Assembly (NCBI GenBank): GCA_041166025.1
Contig: JBEAMJ010000069.1
Location: 1 to 64,000 of the forward strand
Source of the DNA: UBA7672 sp041166025
GTDB taxonomy: Bacteria > Pseudomonadota > Alphaproteobacteria > Caulobacterales > Hyphomonadaceae
DNA length: 64,000 nt
Direction of reading: 5' to 3'
A program made the translations under genes and the position numbers. This document shows positions 53,261 through 62,926 of the stretch, in pieces; positions within the stretch are counted from its first letter, which is position 1; every line of letters begins with the position of its first letter. The notes under the pieces are model-generated. The model saw only the letters and a program-made list of their open reading frames with translations, was not told where the DNA came from and did not search any database.

Positions 53261-54721
53261 ATGAACCTTCTGCCTTTCGCGCTGCTCGCGTACATCGTGC
53301 TGCAGTTCGTCATCGCGATCTTCGCCTCGCGCTTCATCAAGGTGGAGGCGGACTACTTTGTCGCCGGCCGACGGCTCGGCGTATTCGCCGTGGGCATGTC
53401 CGTGTTTGCCACCTGGTTCGGGGCGGAGGCGGTCGTGGGGGCATCGGGGTCGGTTGCGGAACAGGGACTTGCGGGCGGCAGCGCCGATCCGTTCGGCTAC
53501 ACGCTCTGCCTGCTCGCGATGGCGACCTTTCTTGCCTACAAGCTGCGCGAAGCAGGTGTGATGACGTTCGTCGACTTCTTCCGCCATCGCTTCGGGCCAA
53601 CGGCCAATACGATCGCTGCGGCGCTCAGCATTCCGACATCGCTGTTCTGGGCCTCGGCCCAGCTTCTGGCGCTGGGCTACATTGTCTCGGAGGTGACAGG
53701 GCTCGACCTGACCATGAGCCTGGGCGTTGCGACCGTGGTGATCGTTGCCTACACCGCTGTGGGCGGGCTGCTCGGTGATGTGATCACCGACATTGTGCAG
53801 GGCAGCGTGTTGATCATCGGGCTTGTCGTCCTGTTGATCGCGGTCTTCGCAAGTCACGATTTTTCGCTGGCCAGTATCCGACCGGAACAGCTGTCGTTTG
53901 TGGCTCTGGACGAGAGCGGCGCGCCGATGAGCCTGCTGGCCACGCTCAACACCTGGATGATTCCAGTTGTCGGCTCGCTGGTCGCACAGGAAGCGATCGC
54001 GCGTTTTCTGGGCGCCACATCTCCTTCGGTGGCGCGCACGGGATGCTATATCGCAGCGGGGCTCTATCTCGTGGTGGGATCGATCCCGGTGATCATCGGC
54101 CTGCTAGGGTCGGCTGCTGGCTTCGTGCCCGACGGCGACGCCGACCAGTTTCTACCGCAGCTGGCGCAGCGCTATCTCGATCCGGTGCTCTATGTGATCG
54201 TGATGGGAGCGCTGGTGTCGGCAATCCTGTCGACCGTGGACACGACGCTGCTGGCGATCTCCGCTGTTGCGACGCGCAACCTCGTCGAGCCGGTCGTCCC
54301 CAACCTTTCGGAGACCGCCCGCGTGCGGATGGGGCGGTTGATCACGGCTGCGACGGGTGTGATCGCGTTCATCGTTGCAGCATCGGGAGAGAGCATACAG
54401 GGCTTGGTGGAGATCGCCTCGTCCTTCGGCTCAGCAGGGATCGTGGTGGCGCTCCTGTTCGGGCTGCACTCCAAGCTGGGCGATGAACGCGCGGCTGTCG
54501 CGGCGCTGGTGACAGGCGCGGCGATGAGCTTTTTCGGGGATGGCGTAGTGGCGTGGGGCTATGGCCTGTTTGCTGGTGAAGACGCCGCCGCAGCGTTGCC
54601 CTGGTATTTCCAGGCCAATGAGGAAAGCGGGTACGTTGTCGCGGTTCTCAGCTCTCTGACTGCCTATGTCGCCGTGGCGTGGCTTACAGCGCGCGGCTCA
54701 GGGCAGGTGGCGAGGGAATAG
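53261..54721 (+). CDS. Sodium:solute symporter (SSS family)
   Basis: A 486-residue polytopic membrane protein with about 13 hydrophobic segments and the SSS signature regions (VVGASGSVAEQGLAGGSADPFG near the start and the central AISAVATRNLVEPVVPN). Such carriers use sodium to import amino acids, sugars, vitamins or carboxylates. The substrate is unknown. It follows the degenerate MalK-like gene by 65 bases and probably shares its transcript. Ribosome site GGGGAG precedes ATG 53261. Confidence 0.88.
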   Translation: MNLLPFALLAYIVLQFVIAIFASRFIKVEADYFVAGRRLGVFAVGMSVFATWFGAEAVVGASGSVAEQGLAGGSADPFGYTLCLLAMATFLAYKLREAGVMTFVDFFRHRFGPTANTIAAALSIPTSLFWASAQLLALGYIVSEVTGLDLTMSLGVATVVIVAYTAVGGLLGDVITDIVQGSVLIIGLVVLLIAVFASHDFSLASIRPEQLSFVALDESGAPMSLLATLNTWMIPVVGSLVAQEAIARFLGATSPSVARTGCYIAAGLYLVVGSIPVIIGLLGSAAGFVPDGDADQFLPQLAQRYLDPVLYVIVMGALVSAILSTVDTTLLAISAVATRNLVEPVVPNLSETARVRMGRLITAATGVIAFIVAASGESIQGLVEIASSFGSAGIVVALLFGLHSKLGDERAAVAALVTGAAMSFFGDGVVAWGYGLFAGEDAAAALPWYFQANEESGYVVAVLSSLTAYVAVAWLTARGSGQVARE

Positions 54722-54737
54722 CTGCGCCGGGGCGCTC

Positions 54738-56507
54738 TCATTTGTCGTCCGCATACGGATCCGGGCCGCCGGCGGCGATCCATTCATCGACATGGGCGGT
54801 GAGGACGGGCAGGGGAACAGAGCCGAGCTGCAGGACGGCGTCATGGAAATGGCGGATGTCGAAACTCGCGCCCAGAGCGGCTTCTGCCTTCTCGCGGGCC
54901 GCGAGGATGGCCATCTGGCCAAGATAGTAGCTGAGCGCCTGGCCTGGCCAGGAGATGTAGCGGTCGACTTCGGTCGTCACCTCGTGCTCGGCAAGGGCTG
55001 TGTTGTCCAGCATGAAGCCGATCGCCTTTTCACGGGTCCAGCCCTTGGCGTGGATGCCCGTGTCGACGACGAGACGGGCGGCGCGCCACATCTGGTAACT
55101 GAGCATGCCGAAGACCTCGTAGGGTGTCTCATACATGCCCATCTCTTCGCCCAGCAGCTCGGTGTAGAGCGCCCAGCCTTCGCCATAGGCGGAGATGTAG
55201 CTGGTGCGCCGGAAGTCGGGCTGGTCGCCCTGCTCCTCGGCGAGAGCCATTTGCCAGGAATGGCCCGGGGCGCTTTCATGCAGTGTGAGCGCCGGGAGCG
55301 AGTAGAGCGCGCGCGAGGGCAGGTTGTAGGTGTTGAGGAGATAGCCGCCCGTGCCGCCACGGCCGGCGGTGTAGAAGGGTGCGACATCATCCGGCACGGG
55401 GCGGATGGCAAAACGCGCGCGCGGCATGCGCCCGAACCAGAGATGCGCCTTGCCGTCGAATGTCTTTGAGATCCAGGCCGCGCGGTTGAGCAGCTCCTGC
55501 GGCGTCCTCGGATAGAATTGCGGATCTGTGCGCAGGAATGTGAGGAACTCGGATAGTGGCCCATCGAAACCGGCGAGCTTTTTCTGTTCCTCCATGCGTG
55601 CACGGATCCTCGCCACCTCCTTGAGGCCTATGTCGTGGATCTGGTCGGCTGTGAGATCGAGCGTGGTGAACTCGCGGATCTGCGCCCGGTAATACGCCTC
55701 GCCGTTGGGCAGGCTGATTGCTGCGAGGTTTCTCGTGGTGCCGGGGTAGTATTCGCGTGTGTAGTAGGCGTGCACCTTCTCGAAAGCGGGGAAGACCTTG
55801 TCGGCGATGACGGAATTCGCCTCGGCCTGCAGCGCGAGACGCGTTTCAGCCGGGATCGACTGCGGAAGCTGTTTGAAGGGCGCGTAGAAGGCCGATTCCC
55901 CCGGCGTCTTGCCAGCATAGGCGGCGGTGATCGAGCGGTCGCGGCCTTCGAGCGTTGCGCGCGGCGGCGTGAAGCCTCGGGCAAGCCCAAGCTTCATGTT
56001 GGCGATCTGATCGTCGAAATAGCGCGGCGTATCGGCCATGCGAGCGATCCAGGCGCGCGCCTGCGCTTCATTGCGGAAGGCGCGCGGTGCGGCGCTGGCG
56101 ACGCTGGTCCAGAAGGTCGTATCGGCGTTGAGCGGCTTCTCGTGCTCGCGGAACTCGATGCGCAGGATGCGCAGCGCGATCTGCTCGCGATAGATGCCGT
56201 AATTGACGCGCTGCCCGGGCGAGAGCGTTTTCGGATCGATCGCATCGAGGCGACGGGTCACGTCCTGCCAGTAGGCGAGGCGCGTGGCCTGTGTAGCGGG
56301 GTCAACGCGGGCCCAGGTTGCAACGCCGGCCTCCCCGCCTGTGTCGTCTTCCTCGCCTTCGGTCGGATCGAGGGCCTTTCGCCAGGCCCACTCGGTTTCG
56401 TAGATGGCGCGGAACTGCTGGTCCATCAGCGTCTCACGCGGGCCGCCGGAGAGAGTGGTGCAGGCGGCCAGGCCGGCGATCGCCACGACAAGCATCAAGC
56501 GCTTCAT
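54738..56507 (-). CDS. DUF885 family lipoprotein, putative metallopeptidase
   Basis: A 589-residue exported protein. A lipoprotein signal ends in LAAC (Cys about 16). The DUF885 fold is dominated by helices, with the conserved LHESAPGHSWQ motif (HExxPGH) near residue 415 and a paired EGWALYTE motif, which together resemble gluzincin-like zinc sites. Family members are suspected peptidases with no firmly established substrate. It is convergent with the symporter gene, 16 bases apart. ATG 56507 follows GAGGGGATGGA. Confidence 0.8.
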   Translation of the reverse strand: MKRLMLVVAIAGLAACTTLSGGPRETLMDQQFRAIYETEWAWRKALDPTEGEEDDTGGEAGVATWARVDPATQATRLAYWQDVTRRLDAIDPKTLSPGQRVNYGIYREQIALRILRIEFREHEKPLNADTTFWTSVASAAPRAFRNEAQARAWIARMADTPRYFDDQIANMKLGLARGFTPPRATLEGRDRSITAAYAGKTPGESAFYAPFKQLPQSIPAETRLALQAEANSVIADKVFPAFEKVHAYYTREYYPGTTRNLAAISLPNGEAYYRAQIREFTTLDLTADQIHDIGLKEVARIRARMEEQKKLAGFDGPLSEFLTFLRTDPQFYPRTPQELLNRAAWISKTFDGKAHLWFGRMPRARFAIRPVPDDVAPFYTAGRGGTGGYLLNTYNLPSRALYSLPALTLHESAPGHSWQMALAEEQGDQPDFRRTSYISAYGEGWALYTELLGEEMGMYETPYEVFGMLSYQMWRAARLVVDTGIHAKGWTREKAIGFMLDNTALAEHEVTTEVDRYISWPGQALSYYLGQMAILAAREKAEAALGASFDIRHFHDAVLQLGSVPLPVLTAHVDEWIAAGGPDPYADDK

Positions 56508-56563
56508 TCCATCCCCTCGCGGTCATGAGGCAGGGTGTGCGCCGCCGACGCTGTCCGTCAAGC

Positions 56564-58327
56564 TCAGGCCTCATTCCACAACCGGCCGGCTGCGGTGTGG
56601 ACCGCATGCGCGCCTTCGCTGATGGCGCGGGCGGCGCCGGAGGCGCGCACGAGCATGTTGCCCGCGAAATAGGTGGCGAGGATGAGCGAAGCCTGATCGT
56701 CCGCCTCCTCGCGCGCGGCGTAGGCGGAGCGGCACAGGAAATAGCCGCCGACAACATCGCCCGCGAGCTTGAGATAGGCGGTCGCGCCGGCAAGGGCCTT
56801 CTCGCGTTCATGGCTCATCTCGGCGAGCATGTAGTCGGTCGCGAGTTCGAGGGCGTCGGTTGCCTCGTCGAGCGTCTTGGACAGATACCCGAAGGCAGGA
56901 TCGTTGACGCGGGCAAGATCGACCGCATGCGTGCGGATCTCGGAGATCATCCGGCGCATCGCGATGCCGCCATCCATGGACAGCTTGCGGCCTGCGAGGT
57001 CGATCGCCTGGATGCCGTTCGAGCCCTCATAGATCGGGGTGATGCGGGCATCGAGATAGAACTGGGCGGCCGACGTCTCGTCCATGAAACCCATGCCGCC
57101 GTGGATCTGCACGCAGAGATTGGCGACTTCCACGGCGCGGTCCGTGGACCAGGCCTTGGCCAGCGGCGTCAGCAGGTCCTCGCGCGCCTTGGCGAGCTTG
57201 CGTGTTGTTTCATCGGGATGATGCTCGGCGAGGTCGGCCGCGTTGCTGCAGGCATAGCAGATCGCGCGCGCAGCCTGCACGTTTCCAGCCATCGTCAACA
57301 ACATGCGTTGCACGTCAGGGTGGCGGATGATGGGAACGGACCCCTTCTCGCCGGGCACCGAGCCCTGCTTGCGCTCCTTGGCGTAGGCGACGGCGGCTTG
57401 AAGCGCTGCTTCGCCGACGGCGACGCCTTCGAGGCCGACATTGAGGCGGGCCGAGTTCATCATGGTGAACATTGCGGCCAGCCCCTTGTTCTCCTCTCCG
57501 ACCAGCCACCCCTTCGCGCCCGAATACTCCATCACGCAGGTGGGCGAGGCGTGGATGCCCATCTTGTGTTCGAGGCCGATGCATTTGAATGCATTGCGTT
57601 CACCCAGCGACCCGTCGGCTTCCACGAGGAATTTTGGCACCAGGAAGAGCGAGATTCCGCGTGATCCAGGCGGTGCATCCGGCAGGCGCGCAAGCACCAG
57701 CTGGATGATGTTCGCCGTCATGTCGTGGTCGCCCCACGTGATGAAGATCTTCTGGCCGGCGATGGCATAGGAGCCGTCGCTATTCGGGACCGCCCTGGTG
57801 GTGAGTGCGCCGACATCCGAGCCGGCTTGCGGTTCGGTGAGGTTCATCGCGCCGGTCCATTCGCCGGAAATGAGTTTCGGAAGGTAGATCTGCTGTTGCT
57901 CGGGCGTGCCGTGGGCGAGCAGGGCCTCGATGGCGCCGAAGGACAGGAGCGGGCAGAGACCGAACGCCATGTTGGCGCCGTGGATCATCTCGAACACGGC
58001 GAGCGCGAGTGGCTTGGGCAGGCCCTGTCCGCCGAAAGCCTCGGGGAAGGCGAGGCTCATCCAGCCGCCTTCGACGAATTGCCGGTAGGCGTCAGCAAAG
58101 CCTGGCGCTGCGACGACGCCCTCTGCGGTAAGCTTGGCCCCGGTCTTGTGGCCGATGGGGTTGAGCGGGGCCAGCACGTCGCGGGCGAGCTTGTTGGCTT
58201 CTTCCAGAATCGGAGCGACGAGGTCCGGGTCGAAATTCGGATAGGTGCCGGTTGCGGCAATGTCATCGAGCCGTGCGATGCGACCGAGCGTCTGGGCGAT
58301 CTGCGGAATGGGGGCGGAATATGGCAT
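56564..58327 (-). CDS. Acyl-CoA dehydrogenase, DmdC type
   Basis: A 587-residue FAD enzyme with the acyl-CoA dehydrogenase core (AGSDVGALTT, FITWGDHDMTANI, and QIHGGMGFMDETSAAQFYLDARITPIYEGSNGIQAID) and a long C-terminal DMSP/DmdC-type extension. The N-terminal MPYSAPIPQIAQTL and full length match 3-methylmercaptopropionyl-CoA dehydrogenase-like proteins; such enzymes act on DMSP-derived thioesters or on fatty acyl-CoAs, so substrate is inferred weakly. ATG 58327; GTG 58336 is possible. Confidence 0.85.
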   Translation of the reverse strand: MPYSAPIPQIAQTLGRIARLDDIAATGTYPNFDPDLVAPILEEANKLARDVLAPLNPIGHKTGAKLTAEGVVAAPGFADAYRQFVEGGWMSLAFPEAFGGQGLPKPLALAVFEMIHGANMAFGLCPLLSFGAIEALLAHGTPEQQQIYLPKLISGEWTGAMNLTEPQAGSDVGALTTRAVPNSDGSYAIAGQKIFITWGDHDMTANIIQLVLARLPDAPPGSRGISLFLVPKFLVEADGSLGERNAFKCIGLEHKMGIHASPTCVMEYSGAKGWLVGEENKGLAAMFTMMNSARLNVGLEGVAVGEAALQAAVAYAKERKQGSVPGEKGSVPIIRHPDVQRMLLTMAGNVQAARAICYACSNAADLAEHHPDETTRKLAKAREDLLTPLAKAWSTDRAVEVANLCVQIHGGMGFMDETSAAQFYLDARITPIYEGSNGIQAIDLAGRKLSMDGGIAMRRMISEIRTHAVDLARVNDPAFGYLSKTLDEATDALELATDYMLAEMSHEREKALAGATAYLKLAGDVVGGYFLCRSAYAAREEADDQASLILATYFAGNMLVRASGAARAISEGAHAVHTAAGRLWNEA

Positions 58328-58420
58328 GGCCGGCACCTAGCGCGGCCGCGCCGAGCTGTCACGGGGGCGCCGCCAAGGCCTGGCGCTGGCGCCAGGCGTG
58401 CGGCGTCCTTGTCCACAGGA

Positions 58421-58777
58421 CTACCGCATCAGATTGAAATCCTTGCCGTCCACCGTGATCGCGAGGGCTTTCCATTCATTCGCGTTCTTGAGGTGCGGCT
58501 GCACCTCCACCGTGACCGTCTTGCCAACGCTCATGGCCTCGCGTTTGAGGCCGCGGTCGATCATGCGCTGGAGCGGCGAGAGCCAGACCTCGTTGCGCTT
58601 TCCGGCGACCGTGATGAACAGGACTGCGTGGGGTTGCTCCCACCTGAGCTCGGCGACAGTGCCGGTGACCTTCTGCTGCTTTGCTTCGTCATAGGCGTCC
58701 CAGCCGTGGTGCGCGAAGGCGGTTCCAGCGATGGCGGCAGTGGACAGGGCGGCGGCAATGATCGCGACAAAGCGCAT
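58421..58777 (-). CDS. DUF6152 family exported protein
   Basis: A 118-residue exported protein with signal peptide (about 1-22, ending AFAHHG). The mature part is a small beta-barrel-like domain of the DUF6152 family, with the conserved HHGW motif right after cleavage and a central VTGTVAELRWEQPHAVLF stretch. Function unknown; members sit near PQQ dehydrogenases and the PDLQGTW-type exported proteins found 2-5 kb away here. A near-perfect AAGGAGG site precedes the ATG. Confidence 0.75.
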   Translation of the reverse strand: MRFVAIIAAALSTAAIAGTAFAHHGWDAYDEAKQQKVTGTVAELRWEQPHAVLFITVAGKRNEVWLSPLQRMIDRGLKREAMSVGKTVTVEVQPHLKNANEWKALAITVDGKDFNLMR

Positions 58778-58871
58778 GGCGGTTTCCTCCTTGTTGCGTC
58801 TGCAGCTCCACTTGTCTGCGTGTTGCTGGCGGGCTTCAAGGGCGAAGATAGATCGGAAAATGACGTAATCC

Positions 58872-60266
58872 CTATTTCGGACCGATCATCTTTTCGGGAC
58901 GAACCAGCTTGGTGAACTCCGCATCCGTCAGATAGCCGCCGCCGACGGCTTCCTCGCGGAGTGTTGTGCCGTTCTTGTGGGCTGTCTTGGCGATCTTGGC
59001 GCACGCGTCATAGCCGAGGCGTTCGTTGAGCGCGGTGACGAGCATGAGCGAGCGTTCGACGCCCTGGGCGATGTTGTCGAGGCGCGGCTGGATACCAACG
59101 ACGCAGTTGTCGGTGAAGGAAATGGCGGCGTCCGCAAGGAGCCGGACGGACTGGAGGAAATTGTAGGCCATCATCGGGTTAAACACATTGAGCTCGAAAT
59201 GGCCCTGGCTGCCGGCAAAGCCGATGGCGGCGTTGTTGCCCATGATGTGGGCGCAGACTTGCGTCATCGCCTCACACTGCGTGGGGTTCACCTTACCGGG
59301 CATGATGGATGAGCCTGGTTCGTTTTCCGGCAGGGCGAGTTCGCCGAGGCCGGCGCGGGGGCCCGACCCGAGGAAGCGGATGTCGTTTGCGATCTTGAAG
59401 CAGGAGGCGGCGACCGTGGCGATGGCGCCGTGGGACATGACCATCGCATCGTGCGCGGCCAGCGCCTCAAACTTGTTCGGAGCGGTCTTGAAGGCAAGGC
59501 CTGTGATCTCCGCGATCTTGGCGGCGACAAGCTTGTCGAAGCCCTTGGGCGCGTTGAGGCCGGTGCCGACGGCCGTGCCGCCCTGCGCGAGCTCCATCAG
59601 GGCGGGGAGTGTCTGCTTGATGCGGGCGATGCCGTTCTCGATCTGCTTGGCGTAGCCGCCGAATTCCTGGCCGAGGGTGAGCGGGGTTGCATCCTGCGTA
59701 TGTGTGCGGCCGATCTTGATGATCTTTGCCCATTCCTTCGACTTCGCCTTGAGAGCGGCGTGCAGATGATCGAGGGCAGGCAGCAGGTCCGTCGAGATCT
59801 GTTCGGCGCAGGCAATGTGCATGGCTGTCGGGAAGGTGTCGTTCGACGACTGGCTCATGTTGACGTGGTCATTCGGGTGGACGGGCTTTTTCGAGCCCAT
59901 CACGCCGCCCATCATCTCGATCGCGCGGTTCGAGATCACCTCGTTGGCGTTCATGTTCGACTGCGTGCCCGAGCCGGTCTGCCACACCACCAGCGGGAAG
60001 TGGTCGTTCAGCTTGCCATCGATGACCTCCTGCGCGGCGGCGATGATCGTCTTCGCAAGCTTGGCGTCGAGCTTGCCGAGTTCGAGGTTCGCTTCGGCGG
60101 CGGCGCGCTTGACGATGCCGAGGGCGCGGATGATGGGGGCAGGCTGTTTTTCCCAGCCGATCTTGAAGTTACCCAGCGAGCGTTGCGCCTGCGCGCCCCA
60201 ATACCGGTCGGCGGCGACATCGATCGGGCCGAAGGTGTCGGTCTCAGTGCGCGTCTTGGCGGCCAT
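58872..60266 (-). CDS. fumC: Fumarate hydratase class II
   Basis: A 464-residue homotetrameric fumarase of the aspartase/fumarase superfamily converting fumarate to malate in the citric acid cycle. Signatures: N-terminal DRYWGAQAQRSLGNF, SQSSNDTFPTAMH and the superfamily sequence GSSIMPGKVNPTQCEA with its catalytic serine. The ATG at 60266 follows GGGAG (spacing 9) and gives the standard length; an earlier ATG at 60281 is less likely. It lies 94 bases upstream of the DUF6152 gene. Confidence 0.95.
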   Translation of the reverse strand: MAAKTRTETDTFGPIDVAADRYWGAQAQRSLGNFKIGWEKQPAPIIRALGIVKRAAAEANLELGKLDAKLAKTIIAAAQEVIDGKLNDHFPLVVWQTGSGTQSNMNANEVISNRAIEMMGGVMGSKKPVHPNDHVNMSQSSNDTFPTAMHIACAEQISTDLLPALDHLHAALKAKSKEWAKIIKIGRTHTQDATPLTLGQEFGGYAKQIENGIARIKQTLPALMELAQGGTAVGTGLNAPKGFDKLVAAKIAEITGLAFKTAPNKFEALAAHDAMVMSHGAIATVAASCFKIANDIRFLGSGPRAGLGELALPENEPGSSIMPGKVNPTQCEAMTQVCAHIMGNNAAIGFAGSQGHFELNVFNPMMAYNFLQSVRLLADAAISFTDNCVVGIQPRLDNIAQGVERSLMLVTALNERLGYDACAKIAKTAHKNGTTLREEAVGGGYLTDAEFTKLVRPEKMIGPK

Positions 60267-60404
60267 CCCGGAAGCTCCCATCATCAGTGATGAGCGCGGG
60301 ACTAGACCCAAGGCGGCGCGTGATCAACCGGGTGACGGGGCCTGCTGCATTGTGTGGTTCGCTCCGATGCCCGATGATGTCATGGCAGGCGGCAGGGGAA
60401 ACAG

Positions 60405-62429
60405 ATGGTCTGGCGCATACTTGCCTGGTCGGGTGCTTCGGTTGCCGTTCTCCTGACGGTCACGGTGTTTGGGGGCTCGCTGGTCTGGTGGGTGCTCGGC
60501 TTTGGCGACCGGCTGGAGATCGACGGGCGGGCGCCTCTTGTTGCGGAGGCTGATTCGCCGGCGCCGACGGGATGGCGCGCCTATGGCGGCGACCCCGGCG
60601 GAACTCGCTATTCTGCAGCGGACCAGATCACGCCGGCCAACGTCTCCGGCCTTGGCCTCGCCTGGGAGTATCGCACAGGCGCGCTTGAGGGACGTGAAGA
60701 CGCCGCCCGTCGCAGCGCGTTCGAGGCGACACCTATCCTGGTTGACGACAAGCTGGTCTTCTGCACGCCGTTCAATGCTGCGATCGCGCTCGACCCGGGA
60801 AGCGGTCGCGAGGTCTGGCGGTATGACCCGAAGATCGACCTTGGCCAGAGGCCGGCGAACCAGTTCGTCTGCCGCGGCGTGTCACAATGGCGGGACGCAA
60901 CAGCCGAACCGGGCGCAGCGTGCTCCACGCGGCTGTTCATGGGGACCAACGACGCCCGGCTGGTGGCGCTCGATGCCGCTACCGGCAAGCCATGCGAGGG
61001 ATTTGGCGCAAATGGCCAGGTGCAGGTCGAAGCGTCCATGGCGCTGCGCTGGCCGGGCGAGCGGCAGATCACGTCTGCCCCCGCCGTCGTCGGCGATGTC
61101 GTCGTGGTTGGTTCGGCCATTTCGGACAATCTTCGCGTTGCGGCTCCTGCCGGAACCGTTCACGCCTTCGACGCGCGCACCGGGGCCTTGCGCTGGACCT
61201 TCGATCCCGTGCCGCGCGATCCGGCTGATCCGGCGCGCGCCGGCTGGGGCGGCGCATCCGCCGACACGGTGGGGCATGCAAATGTCTGGTCGACCATCTC
61301 GGTCGACGAGGCGCGTGGCTGGGTGTTCCTGCCGACATCGAGCCCAAGCCCGGACTTTTTCGGGGGGCTGCGAGTAGGCGACAATCGCTATGCAAACGCG
61401 GTCGTCGCGCTGGAGGGCGCAACGGGCCGGATCATCTGGCACTTCCAGACGGTGCATCACGATGTCTGGGACTACGATCTTCCGGCCCAGCCAGGTCTCT
61501 ACACGATCACCGTGGCAGGCCGCCCGCGCGAAGTTGTGGCGCAGGCGACAAAGACGGGTCTCATCTTCGTGCTGGACCGGCAGACCGGCGAGCCTGTCTT
61601 TCCGGTTGAAGAGCGGCCAGTTCCGCAAGCTGGCGCGCCGGGAGAGACGCTCTCACCGACGCAGCCATTTCCGACACGGCCCGGGCCGGTTGTGCCGGAT
61701 CGGCCGAATGGCGCGTTCGGGATAACGCTCTTCGACAAGCTGGCGTGCGAGAGTTTGATCGGCAGCCTGCGGGCGGAGGGCCTCTACACGCCGCCAACCG
61801 AACAGGGAACGCTGTTCATGCCCTTCACCGGCGGCGGCGCCAACTGGGGCAGCGCTGCGTTCGACCCGCGCCGCAATCTGCTGGTCGTCAACATGAGCAA
61901 TGTCGGGCAGGTCATCCGCCTCGTGCCGAACGACAAGGACGAAGAGACCATGGAGCTCAGCGAGGACGCCGAGTATGCCCCGATGGAGGGCGCACCTTTC
62001 GGCATGACACGCGAGATCATCCTCTCGCCGCTCGGCCTGCCGTGCACGGCGCCACCCTGGGGCGTAATCGCCGGCGTCGATATCGCGAAGGGCGAGATTG
62101 TGTGGCGCCGTGTGCTGGGTACGACGCGCGATGTTGCGCCCATGGGCGTCGAACTGGCGACCGGCATGCCCAATCTCGGCGGACCAGCGATCACGGGCGG
62201 TGGACTGGTTTTCATCTCCGCGGCGTTCGACAGCTATCTTCGCGCCCTGGATGTCGAGACCGGCAAGGAGATATGGAAGACCCGCCTTCCGGCATCATCG
62301 GTCGCCACGCCGATGACCTATGTCTGGCAGGGACGGCAGTATGTGGTCGTGGCAGCCGGCGGCTACAGCAATTTCGACAGCCGCATGGGCGACCATGTCG
62401 TTGCTTTCGCGTTGCCGGAACAGCCATGA
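60405..62429 (+). CDS. PQQ-dependent membrane dehydrogenase (quinoprotein)
   Basis: A 674-residue quinoprotein with an N-terminal membrane anchor (about 8-30) and an eight-blade beta-propeller in the periplasm. Typical features include the YGGDPGGTRYSAADQIT opening, the HHDVWDYDLPAQP motif and repeated propeller tryptophans. Related to membrane glucose and alcohol dehydrogenases; oxidises a sugar or alcohol with PQQ and reduces ubiquinone. The substrate is unassigned. Its stop overlaps the RusA-like gene by four bases. Confidence 0.85.
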   Translation: MVWRILAWSGASVAVLLTVTVFGGSLVWWVLGFGDRLEIDGRAPLVAEADSPAPTGWRAYGGDPGGTRYSAADQITPANVSGLGLAWEYRTGALEGREDAARRSAFEATPILVDDKLVFCTPFNAAIALDPGSGREVWRYDPKIDLGQRPANQFVCRGVSQWRDATAEPGAACSTRLFMGTNDARLVALDAATGKPCEGFGANGQVQVEASMALRWPGERQITSAPAVVGDVVVVGSAISDNLRVAAPAGTVHAFDARTGALRWTFDPVPRDPADPARAGWGGASADTVGHANVWSTISVDEARGWVFLPTSSPSPDFFGGLRVGDNRYANAVVALEGATGRIIWHFQTVHHDVWDYDLPAQPGLYTITVAGRPREVVAQATKTGLIFVLDRQTGEPVFPVEERPVPQAGAPGETLSPTQPFPTRPGPVVPDRPNGAFGITLFDKLACESLIGSLRAEGLYTPPTEQGTLFMPFTGGGANWGSAAFDPRRNLLVVNMSNVGQVIRLVPNDKDEETMELSEDAEYAPMEGAPFGMTREIILSPLGLPCTAPPWGVIAGVDIAKGEIVWRRVLGTTRDVAPMGVELATGMPNLGGPAITGGGLVFISAAFDSYLRALDVETGKEIWKTRLPASSVATPMTYVWQGRQYVVVAAGGYSNFDSRMGDHVVAFALPEQP

Positions 62430-62800
62430 CGCTGGACAGCGCTGAGTCTCTTCCATGGACGCGCCACGGCAAGGTGCGCGCGCGCCTCGAGAGGGACGGC
62501 GCGCTCGAAATCGCCGTTGATGGGCTGACGACACAGGCAAAGTACTACAAGCCGTTGCTCAGGGACTTTTTCCGGCTCCACTTCAAGGTGCGGCCGCGCT
62601 GGGGCGACTGGTCGGCGCATATCGCGATGGAGTTCACGGGCGAGCCGCCGCACATGGACCTCGACAATCTCGCCAAGGCGATGCTCGACAGCGCGGTGGG
62701 AGCGGCGTTTCATGACGATAGCCAGGTGGCGCGTCTGCTGGTGGAGCGCCGCGTCGGTGAGCGTGAGGGCGTCTGGATGCGGCTTTCGCCAATGGCATAG
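62426..62800 (+). CDS. RusA-like endonuclease
   Basis: A 124-residue protein whose C-terminal half matches RusA-family Holliday junction resolvases: MDLDNLAKAMLDSAVG (acidic residues D78, D80 and D88, Lys84) and FHDDSQVARL (D97, D98). The acidic set is what RusA uses for metal-dependent cleavage. RusA genes are usually prophage or recombination linked; here it is translationally coupled to a quinoprotein gene (ATGA overlap). Whether it still resolves junctions is unknown. Confidence 0.72.
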   Translation: MTLDSAESLPWTRHGKVRARLERDGALEIAVDGLTTQAKYYKPLLRDFFRLHFKVRPRWGDWSAHIAMEFTGEPPHMDLDNLAKAMLDSAVGAAFHDDSQVARLLVERRVGEREGVWMRLSPMA

Positions 62801-62926
62801 CGCCTCACCGGGATGTGCTTGCGGCAGGCTCTTGGGTGGGTCGACAGGGCATGGCCGCAGAATTAGCCTTCACGCACGCATGAGCGTGCGGGACATGGAT
62901 TCCGGCGCCGGCCTCGGGAGGGTTGC

